From contig NC_092030.1 of assembly GCF_042242105.1 (NCBI RefSeq), forward strand, positions 3,015,501 through 3,079,500: DNA of 64,000 bases, given 5' to 3'. This DNA comes from Pempheris klunzingeri (taxonomy: Eukaryota > Chordata > Actinopteri > Acropomatiformes > Pempheridae). Below are positions 49,255-60,000 of the stretch, in pieces. The first letter of the stretch is position 1; every line of letters begins with the position of its first letter. Under the pieces are notes generated by a model. It ran no database searches. It saw only the letters and a list, made by a program, of their open reading frames with translations, and was not told the origin of the DNA. The translations under genes and the position numbers were made by a program.

Positions 49255-49660
49255 CAAACAGGCGGCTGACTGAGGCCTACAGTGTAAACCTCTTGAACAT
49301 ATGGAAGGAGAACATACACATAAAATACTCTGTCAGAGAAAAAGTCCACCCTCGGATTCTGTTCTTCAGCTATTAGACGGTACCATCTGAGTCTGCGGTG
49401 CACACACTTACTCCAGGAATTATGTTGCAGCGTTGTTGTTTTCTTTTATTGTACCAATTACCAAGGCTCAAAGACTCGAAAAATGTATATATGCATGATA
49501 ATATATAGTATTTATTCTGCTGCTGTGATGTTTTGTGTTAAACCACTAAAAACTGTGTTATGAAGTTAAGCAAGTCTTTTTTTTCCTTTTAGAGGACAAA
49601 ATATGCCTTTGTCTGTGGGTAAGGTGTAGCATAAAAAAAGGCACTGAGTGGATAATTAAA

Positions 49661-49680
49661 AATAAAAAGCCTTTAATAAA
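49661..49680 (+). other. ccdc106: Polyadenylation signals of ccdc106-like gene
   Basis: Two AATAAA hexamers occur at 49661-49666 and 49675-49680, about 410 nt after the stop codon. They would end the transcript just short of the opposing inip 3' end. Confidence 0.6.
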
Positions 49681-49810
49681 TATGTTTTCAAAACAGAAGA
49701 CTGCTCACATTTGTGTGGAATAAGAATGACTTTAAAACAAGAATCTATAATGTGAACGTAGTGTATGTGCCACCACAAATAAAAACTGAAATTCAATTGT
49801 ATGTAACAAT

Positions 49811-49816
49811 TTTATT
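49811..49816 (-). other. inip: Candidate polyadenylation signal of inip
   Basis: TTTATT on the plus strand reads AATAAA on the inip coding strand, about 405 nt past its stop codon. The predicted 3' end falls within about 100 bp of the opposing ccdc106-like 3' end. Confidence 0.5.
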
Positions 49817-50219
49817 ATCCAAATATTGATAGAAATCCATTACAAATGTAAAAATCTTGACAAAATGTGCATTTTATGGAAAGCAGAGTGATTATTGCCA
49901 TGACAGGCAGCAGAGCAGGACAGCACAGGTTTTGTTCCTGGAAAACTTAACAAGAGGTTTCACAGCTATCTGGAACCAAATATCTTGAAAGCTTTCCTAA
50001 ATTCAGCAGCTTCTCAGTCTGGAAAATGTAAAAAATAAATGACAGTCAAACTCCCCTGAGATAGTTTAGAACATGACAAACAACTGTTGATCAATCACAG
50101 ACTTAAAAGGGGAAACTGGGAGAGACACATGTTGGATGTGCATGTGTGTCGTTTCAAGCTTTTGTCTCTCGGGGGGAGGGGGTGGTGGGGGTGATGGAGG
50201 GGGGGTGGAGGTAAAAAGG

Positions 50220-51235
50220 TCAGGACTCAGGCTCCAGACGGGGGATGACAGGGAGGATGAGGTTCCCGAACGAGGAGTCCTGAGTGATGAAGAAGCCTGA
50301 TGAGTGTGTGTGCGCATGCTGAAAGAGAAGACACACTGAATTAATGATGACTTACAGAGGGCTGGAAAAAACAACAACAATCCCTTATTATCTTATGTAG
50401 AGAATGGAGGAGGTGTTCATTCAACTTAGAGAGGTTTTTACGTTTGGCGTCAGAGTTAGCTCCTCATCATCATCATCATCATCATCAAGCATGAGAAAGT
50501 GAGTGGAAACGTTGTGGAACGGATATTAAAGGACGTCATGCGTGTCTGTCCGTGTCTCACCTGCAGGGCAGCTTTCTGCTGGGCAGCGATGTGCTGCTGC
50601 TCTGCGTTGTCCCTGAACTCCTTCAGACTCGGTCTGGACAGCGAGATGCTACACGATGAGAGAGGAGAGAGGATGTCAAAATGATAATCCCTTCTGGATG
50701 GACCACATTCATGCCTCACTGCCCCCTGTAAAAAGGCTTGCCCGTGGCTTTGCCTGTGCCCCATCTCTACCTGGCTCCAGGAGTGTTCATGGACTGACTC
50801 TGCATCAGCCGCCTCCTCTCCTTCTCCAGCTCGGCCAGGATTGCCACCCGTGTCTTGTTTGGGAAGGCTGGATGGAGAAAAAGAAGAGAAAGAGACATAT
50901 GTATATATATATTATTCTTATTATCTTCTCACACTAAAGGGGTAAAAAAAAGAAGATGCTGTTTCACATTCTGTAAATTACTGGATGCTTCACAAAGCAG
51001 AATATGTGGGATTCATGTATCTTGGTGTAAATAGGACGACATCTGACCTAGACAGGAGCTTTACAGCACATTCATGCATCAGTCCCTGAGGTGAGTCAGG
51101 TGAGTCAGGTGAGGTGAAGAGGAACCAGAGAGCAACATGTTTCCAGGGGCTCCAGAAAGACAAAGAACCTCAATGTTTCAACATCATTTGTCCCACAGTA
51201 AAACAATTACCTTGTCCTGGAGGATTAGTCGCCAT
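50220..51235 (-). CDS. inip: SOSS complex subunit C (INIP), 4 exons
   Basis: Minus-strand exons: 51235-51211, 50867-50771, 50648-50561, 50318-50220 (309 nt, 102 residues; human INIP has 104). The protein starts MATNPPGQ and continues with NKTRVAILAELEKERRRL, SLSRPSLKEFRDNAEQQHIA, and SGFFITQDSSFGNLILPVIPRLEPES, near-identical to human INIP along its length. The SOSS complex (INTS3, SSB1/2, INIP) binds single-stranded DNA at double-strand breaks and promotes resection and ATM signalling in the nucleus. The first coding exon contributes only eight full codons. The gene lies head-to-head with snx30, as in the human 9q32 neighbourhood, and its 3' end faces the CCDC106-like gene. Confidence 0.95.
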
Positions 51236-52369
51236 TTTGGTGCAGGTAGCAACAGTTCAGGTGAGAAATCAGAAATCAGAGCGAGGATTATATTACAGGT
51301 TTGGCTTAAACTTGTTTTGTTGGTGTTTCCTTCCGCCGACTAGCGTTAATGTTACACTGGTGGATAACGGACAACGATAAAAGTCCCCCCGGATGATAAA
51401 TGTAACTTAAACTTGAGCTGGATAAATCACACAGGTTTTTATGCGGCTGTACACCACTGTGAGAGCGAGTAAAAGTTTAAAATAACGATAAAATCCCCGG
51501 TTATGTGCGCTCGGTCCGCCGCATTCTGCCTCTTCACACCGAGTACCGGCGCTTCACTTTAGATGGGAGCAAAAGAGAAGAGGCCTCACTCTGCCTCCAT
51601 TTCCGAAAACGAGGAGCCAAGCAGTTCAAATACAAATCATTTCCTCAAACTTTAAATTGACATGCACAATAAAGTACATCAGCCATGTAGCCATGTAATT
51701 ACTTGGGGCACACAGGCTTTTTTTTTATTATTATTATTCGAGAACACTATTAACTAATTATAAATAACCCAGAATTTGAGCCCTGACCAGCTTTATATTA
51801 TCAATAGATTTGAGCGTCATTGACATCTTGACAAACAGATAAATTAAACTCTTCATTTAAATTCTAGTTACTAACTTTTCCCCTGTGCTTTCAGCCACAT
51901 CTCACGGTCTTCTTCAGCAGATAACGTTTTCTCAGATTTCATGGAGGTAGATTATTGACAGCGAACCATGAGCCATCTAAAATGGAGAGGACAAATAAAA
52001 GTTCATATTTCAACCATGAGATACAGTTAAAAGCTACAGAGCATAGACCTTCAATTAAAAATGTGTTTGTGTGTCTTTGTATTTACATGAAATATTTCAT
52101 ATTCTATATGTTTTATACAATATTACTATGTTGCTATTACCATACCTATTATGCCAGCTACATATACTATATACTATTATGTTTATGTATACATGTATGT
52201 ATCTACCTCAGTGTGTATTTTTGATTCGCCTCTCTCTATTTTTCTTCATAGTGTTCTCTTTGTATTTAGTTTCCCTTCCATCTATCTCTCTAAAAAATGA
52301 GCAGGGTTAGTAGTTTCAATAACAGCCCGCTGATCTTCTCAATAGACGATCTTTAGAGTTTCATTCGTT
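51236..52369. other. Intergenic spacer between divergent inip and snx30
   Basis: About 1.37 kb separates the two start codons in total. The inip-proximal part (51236-51620) has scattered CpGs and probably holds the inip promoter and 5' UTR. The middle (51650-52320) is AT-rich with short T and TTA runs, and I see no gene in it. Confidence 0.6.
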
Positions 52370-52603
52370 GATTATTGTCACGTGACCCATGTGTTTACAT
52401 CCGGGTTCGTGTAGTTTAACTTCCGGAGCTGCGCAGTGGGAGTCAGCTGACAGTTGTGACCAACCAACGGGTGTAACATCTGAACTGAGGAGACCCTGAC
52501 CGGAGAAAAAAGCCTCCCTCTGTCCACACCAACCGTATCTGCCGCGGAGAACCGGACAGCCGCCACCCCCGATACCCGGCCACGTCCTCCCGCCTGCTGC
52601 AGG
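52370..52603 (+). promoter_or_regulatory. snx30: Likely snx30 promoter / 5' UTR with CLEAR-type palindrome
   Basis: The 234 bp before the snx30 ATG are GC-rich with CpGs. GTCACGTGAC lies at 52377-52386, the exact palindrome known as the CLEAR site bound by TFEB/TFE3 (an E-box core that USF or MITF can also bind). An ETS-like ACTTCCGGAG lies at 52420-52429. No TATA box is evident. The promoter assignment is inferred from position and composition. Confidence 0.5.
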
Positions 52604-54044
52604 ATGAGTGTCGGCGCTCCGAGAGGCCTGGCCAGCTCGGGGCAGAAGCCCATCGCGGAGATCCTCCACCCGCTGTCCGCCACCGAGGAGCCGCTTTCCG
52701 CCACCGTGAACGTCGGAGGGGACAAGGTAGGGTCCGCCGGGGCTGAACCGAGAAAACAACCGGGGGATGGAGAGCGGACGGTGAATCCACCTAAACTCTG
52801 TTTATGGTTAAATCCACTGAGTAAGAAGTAGCAAACTGATGGAAGTTTAATGGAGAAAAACGTCTTTTTCTGGTTAATTTTCAGTATTTGTGTTCGCAGT
52901 GAAGGTTCACAGCTCTTGACTGGAGAATCTCCAACAAACCACAGCCAGTCTCAGCTAACTGTATCTTCTTCTCCAGGGTCTGACTTTGTTACAGCACAGC
53001 ATCAAAACATTAGCAATAACAGAAAAAGCCACGCACACTGAAGGCTACTGTGTGTTTGCACAGTGTTTCATCACAGCGAGTCCAGTTTACACACATTTTG
53101 ATTGAATAAACAGATTCCTCTAATCCCACTCTCTAAACAGGGACCTGACACCATTGACAGCTGAGGTGTGCAGTGATGGACCGAGCAAACAAATCCACGA
53201 GCTTTTATTCTCCCTGCTTGTGTTTTACTTTGGAGAAACTGGCCCAGCAACCACTTTGGTACCTGCAGTTAATAGGAGATGCTGTGATACGACCTTCCAA
53301 CAAGGAAGTAACCTAATGGATTCAGTCTATAACATCAAAAAGAGGATCACATCAGGGATCAAGTGATTAGTCTTTGGTGTGGATCAGGAGCTGCATCCTC
53401 ACAGTCAGTACGTCAGTAGGACTAAACAGTCAAAGGTAAAACTGTGAAGTGAAAAGAAGAAGCACTTTTTAGAAGAACGGTGATTCTAACAGGCGGCCTG
53501 AGAGAGAGTGGGTTAGTTTCTTACTTGAGAAAGAAATCAGGAGCTTGTGTTTGTGCAGACGTTGTTGAAAATGTGGATTTCTGGAAGTTCATGACTGACT
53601 GTGACGTCTTTGACTCAATAAGAAGAACGTGGTGATGTGAGGTTTTGGATACAACTATTTGTTTTTGCATGCAATATTTACTCACATCCTGGAGCTTTAA
53701 ACATGTTGCCGTTGGAAACACACAGGTATAAAGGGTTTTAATACCACCTGTGCTTCATCGCTGTATTACAATCAGAACAACTCCACATTAGATCCACTCC
53801 TGTATCACCCTGTTGATTATTACATTCATGCACCTCTGCTCTGTATTAAAGCCCAGTCTGGTTCCTCCAGTATGATGTTTCCAGATTCTTCCCCTCTGTC
53901 TGTCTTAGTGCGGCTGTGTTGTGGTGGCCTGGTTGTTCATTCACAGTGATGTAATGATGCAACGCAATGCAATTATCTGAACTGTGATTACCAGTGCAGG
54001 TTAGCACCACAGTGTAGAAAAAGAGCACTTACGATGTCAGCAGC

Positions 54045-54092
<48 letters not shown>

Positions 54093-57000
54093 TGTTGTGT
54101 GCATGCAGGAGTGAGAGTGGGGCAGCACTTTTCTCAGTGCTGATCGAACTGGAAAGTTGCACACGTGCCCTCTTCAGGCGATTCAAAAAAAAAAAAAAAA
54201 GTGTGTGTGTGGCAGAAAAAGTGATTAAGGTTGAACATTAGCTCCCACACACACCTTAACCTGACTCGGGAAGGAAATAGTCCCTTCATCATGTGAGGCG
54301 AGATGTTGCCCCAGAGGACATTGGCGACGGGTGAGGAATGTTGTCAGGAGTTGAGATCAAATCAAATGTGGCAGCACAGGTTCTTGTAGTGGGGATTTGG
54401 TCGTTAGTTTTATTTTCAGAGCCACTTTTGATGCCTCCGTGTCTGTTGCAGCGTTTTGTTGCCTGCTTTCCCTTCTTTCTGCTAAATGTGCAGTAATACA
54501 TTCATCTTTTGTAGAGACGTGTTTTTTATATATATATGAGAGTAAACTGCACCATAATTTTCTTTTTTTTTTTTCCCTCTAATGTCCTAATCCACAGGTG
54601 GTCTCTTCTTTTGAGGAGACACTTTCCACAGCATCCACTTTTGTCCACTTATTAGTCTTTTTATAGCTTTTCGGAGCACTATTTCTGTGTTTGGATGGAG
54701 CCTGCGGGGAAATTGTTGCTATATAAACACAGAAAAACTGAAAGTGCTAGAATGTGCCTGAAGGCATGTATTTAACACACCTGTGGAAGAGGCTGATTAT
54801 ATTGATGAATGCACGTGTTTGTTCAGAAAAGTAGGAGGAACGCCACGAAGGAAACTGTTTTCCTGCAGGAATTTTTTTTTATAAAGGTTGTGGAAAGTTC
54901 ACAAACGCTCCATTTCTCCTTTCTCGTCCATCATTTCGTCAGAAAAAAAAGGACAGTAGTTGTGTCAGATGATGTAGGGTGTGTATGCGGCAGCGTCAAC
55001 AAGGGCCCCATTGACAGACTGAAGCGACTGTCATCCCCATCAGCATCAATCTATCAGCTCTTTGTTTGCAGCTTTTCCCATTGCAGCCTCTGAATTTGAC
55101 GTCATCGTGGTCTCTGTTCACGCAGGAAGCGTGGCTGGCCAACGGCACGCCGGTCGAGACGTCGAGTCCCGCATCGGTGTCCTCGCTGTTCAACAGGCTT
55201 CAGCTGGACGACGACCTGGAAGATGTCCGGGACCCCTACGCCTCCTCCACAGAAACCCGCGACCTTTTTGTCACAGTGGACGACCCAAAGAAGCACGTCT
55301 CCACCATGGAGACCTACATCACCTACAGAGTCTCCACCAAGGTCTGCTATTGGCTGGTGTCATGGTAACACTGTCTGACACTTGGGACAGTTATTATAAC
55401 CTTTAATTTGTCATGCTTTGTTGCATTCCATAATATTTTTAAAAGGTCTTCTTGATGCTATGTTAAAGCCAAACGTCACTTTTTATATTCTATGTTCCTT
55501 AAAATCCTTGTTCTCAGTCCGCTTGGCCTTTCAGAACACTGTGCTGTAAAGCTAATACACACAAGAAACATTCAATGGCATGAAAATGGTATGAAAGTTC
55601 CACGTTTAAGGTACCATGTGGAGTTTTTGCTCAATACTAGCGCTGTGCAGCAATGTTTGTATGAGGGTTTATCATGAAGGAAACATGCTCAGCAGGTTTG
55701 TTACACTTTAGAAATGTAGAATATAAACACTGCAGTGTTTGTCTACAAGGAACTCCACAGGGCACCTTTAAGAATGCGTAAGACGGACGTTAAATAGGAC
55801 TTTCAGAGAGGTCATCCACCTCCGATCACAATGCAAAGCTGCAGCCACCTTCGGGAGCTGAAAGTAATAGCAGCAGCAGCAGTGGTTTAGAACGACAGTC
55901 ATGCTAATGTCTCCACCTTCAGGCAAAGACTGTATCCCCAGGGGTGATGGAGCCGGTTAGGAGAACACTTTCCCTTTACCCTCCCATAATAAAAGTATAA
56001 TCCAGAGGACAGGTGTATGCAGGAACTTGTTCTCATCAGGCGGCTCCTCAGTTATACCCTCTAAATCTCTCTGCCGCTAAACAGAGCAGAATCATCTCAG
56101 AGCCACCGCTCTGCCTGACCGAACTCAATTTGCTCTGACTTTCATCAGGGAATCGTAGCTTCGGAGGCCTTTCCATCGTTTAATGAAAAAAAACAGATTC
56201 AGAGCGGAGGGAGACAGCGCCAGGAGCTGTCGGGTGGCGCCATGACGACAGTTGCTATGTACACTGTGGTGCTTCGGCTCAGAGGCCCTCGACAAATATC
56301 ACAGTCCAACATAAACACAAAGTGTTAATTGAGAGCGTGTGGGGGGGGTCTTTTAACATTGTATTGTCAGAGAGAGAGAGAGAGACAGAGAGAGTGTGTG
56401 TCTGTGCTTTTGATGAACAGGTCACCCTCCAATTTAATGTGTGTATATATATATGAATTCAGTTCATGTGTGCTACTGGACATACTTTTATATATATTTA
56501 TATACATTTCTATACTTTATACACAATGAAACCACCTTCTAAACTAATCAAGCCCTTGCACATACTGTAAATTGTATATTTCAAAAGTGTGTATTTGTAC
56601 ATTTTTGAAAGTTGCATGTGTTTTTTTGCAGACAACACGGATAGAGTTTGACCTGCCGGACTACTGTGTGCGACGGCGCTACCAGGACTTCGACTGGCTG
56701 AGGATGAAGTTGGAGGACAGCCAGCCGACTCACCTCATCCCTGTAGGTCAAATGAGCCGCGACGCAACCCACTGTCCCGCTTTCCATTGAGAAACACTAG
56801 ATTTACACGCCGTGCTCTGCTCTTCTCCTCTGTCCTCCTCCATCACTCTCTGCCCCCAGCCGCTGCCGGAGAAGTTCGTGATGAAGGGCGTGGTTGATCG
56901 TTTTTCAGAGGATTTTGTGGAAACAAGGATGAAAGCCCTGGACAAGTTCCTGAAGCGAGTTGCTGACCATCCCGTCCTCTCCTTCAACCCACATCTAAAC

Positions 57001-60000
57001 GCTTTCCTATCTGCCAAGGTAAGACAGCACAGGAGGACGTGTTGGTCTTTGATAAGAATGTATGTCCATAATCACTCCTTCACCGCTTAAAAACAACAGT
57101 TTTATTTATTTTTTTTAGAGATGCAGTAGTTTGTACATCTGCTGCTTCAGGCTGGATAGCTGCTCGTATTTGGTTCAAAGCTGTCCAACATTTGTCACTT
57201 TGGACCAACTATACAGTGGGATAAATATCAGACAGAAAATAAATTCTAAACAGTTCGGTGAAGAGCAGAAGGGAAAGTGACGATTCTTCATCATGATCAG
57301 CACACATTTTAAGCTGTGAACACAAGGTGTTCCTATATGCAGAAAGAAAACGGTAATCTATGCAGGGATCTTTCACTAAATGCTGTAATACAAAATACAG
57401 AGCTTCTGCTTCCTTAGGCGTGTGTGTGTGTGTGGGTGTGTGTGTGTGTGTGTGTGCTCCAAATCTGCCATCAGTCACAAACTTTGTAAGTAGCTGATAT
57501 ACATGACATGACTTTATTGATCCCTGTGGGGAAATGAGGTTGTTGCAGCAGTAAAATAATTGAAGTCAGAAAGTAGGGCACAAGGACTAAAAGTAATAAA
57601 CAACAGAAGGAGTGTCTAACACAATGTTCATGAAAAACTTCACAGAATGGGGAAAAAGTCCTGTTATTATTTATTCTCTCGCCATGTTAACGTGTTTGTT
57701 GTTCCGTGCCTGTGTGGTGGGACCCTCGACGCTCTGCGGCCTGTCGTCGCTGTGTGTCTGCAGGACCTGAACAAGCGTCAGGGTCTGGCCCTGCTGACCA
57801 AAGTGGGCGAGTCAGTGAAACACGTGGCCGGGGGCTACAAGCTGCGGGCGCGGCCGCCCGAGTTCTGTGCCATGGGAGATTACCTGGACACCTTCAACCA
57901 AAAACTGGGAACCATCGACCGCATCGCTCAGAGGATCCTCAAAGAGCAGTCAGGTATGAGACCAACAGGGGAGACTTTAGGTTTTAAATAGGAGCGTGAA
58001 AGAAGCGGGAGTTGTTTTACGTTGATCTTCCATTTAAGTTTTTTATTATCCTTTCAAGATGTTACAAGCACTTTCACTGCCACTTCTTCTTAGTTGATTC
58101 TCCCAAACATGTATTTTAAGCACCAGGAAGCAACATTTTGAAACAGTGCTGTCTGCTTGCAACATGGCCTCAAGTAGTACTCCTCATTCTTCTTCTCTCA
58201 GCAGACCTACTTATTGGCAGCTGTTTGTATGAGCTGCATCTTGCTTTTGGTTGGCTTATGTGAGGAAATGCCTCAGACTTTACCCAGGCGGCCAACACAA
58301 GCTTGTATGATTTTATCTGCAATATTGACCTGCCCAGCTGTAGTGTTTGGTTTGGAGAGAAACCCTGCAGACCTTTGGGCCTTGAGGGTTTGTGGTTGAT
58401 AACGGCGGGCCTATCTCATACATGGCGAGAGGTCCTATAAATACCTGCTGTGTGAAATGCTCGTCGTCACCATCTGTTTGGGTTTTAGATGCGCTCCAGT
58501 CTTTGGCCTGAAAATCTGCAGCTTAAAGGAAAGGCCCTTGTTTCCGTATTGGAGCAGATAAGATACGCTGACAGTGTGTAAAAAAGCAAATGTCATGCAT
58601 TCTTGAATCTGTAGTCTGGTGTTTAGCCATCACCCTCTCTCATGAGTAATATACAAATATAGGTTATGTAGTTTAATGCGCTGATTCCTCAGTGCTGTGA
58701 CTTGTTTTCTGATCCACAAGCTCAAATTTAAAAGTCTTGACCCAGAGAGAGTCTCCATTGGTCATTAAGAAGTATGAACAACTCTTCCTTTTTTTTTTTA
58801 TCCCCATCCTGGCTGTCTTTCACCTGCACTAGAGTACCTGACAGAGCTGCGTGAGTACGGCACCGTGTACTCCAGCTGGGCGGGGTCTGAGGAAGAGCTG
58901 CGGCGCCCCCTGGAGGGCGTGGCCGGCTGCGTGATGACGTGTTGCGGAGCACTGGAGGAGCAGAGTGACAAGATGAGCCAGGACCTCCTGCCTGTAATCA
59001 GAGAGTATGTCCTCTACATAGAGTCCATGAAGGTGAGGGATGATTTATTTTGGTTTGTGTAACGTTCTAGGACGACTTCACACCGTCAGCCTTGTTGTCA
59101 GTGGTTACTATACAAAAAACAGCACGCTTTACCATTTTATCCTTTCAGGAAATGATACAGAATGTGCACCATTAGGTGTCAATCAAACTGAGACTTTGGA
59201 ATATCTGACGATTAAACCTGCAGTGTGGAGAGCTGTAGTTTTGTCTCCCTCTCCTGGCAATGACACTAATTGCACAAACATTCTCGACACATAATGTTCA
59301 CCTACGGGGAGCTTTCGGACTGTAGTCCTTCCTCTGAACACAGAGTTTCCCTTTCATCCAGGACATCAGAGACTTTTCTTGAGTGCCTCTTTGGTTTTTC
59401 CACCATCCCCCTGATAGAGGCCTGCATGGGACCGTTTTTTGACATTTTTTAGATCCTGCCCACTCTCGCTGGGTATGTGACCATTCCCACCTGCTCCTAC
59501 AGTGTGTGTGTTACTGATTTGCGTTGACCTTTGACCTGTGGAATTCCAGTCCCAGCACAGTCCTCTGATGCACACCTGTCGGTAATAATGGAGCAAAATT
59601 ATCCCGTCCTCTTCTGCATTCAAACACTTTGAATTGATTTTTGCAGATGATTTGGATAAGTGATTGTCCTGTTTGATCATTGTACCTTGGATGTGTGTCC
59701 ATGGCGACGGCAGTGAATGTGCTCGGCCTCAGTCTAGTTCACAGACATGTAAAGTCACTTTATGTTCACACGTTTTTATTCCTAATAAGCCAGCGGTTAT
59801 TTCAAGACAGTTGATCATTGACTTACATAAGGAACTAAATTCTACAATTTTCCTCCTATGAAAATCCCGTTGCTATAGCCCACTCCGTCGCTACGATTGC
59901 TCCCCCCTTCAGCTCAGGCAAACCAGTCATTGCTAGTTGATGTAAAACACATCACTACCGATGTGCCAGCTGAATGTCACTCAGACACCAGGTTTTAAAA

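Noticed and set aside
52361..52790. Overlapping minus-strand ORFs of 115-132 residues across the snx30 start
   Set aside because: They are GC-rich shadow frames antisense to the snx30 5' region, with no domain and no splice support.
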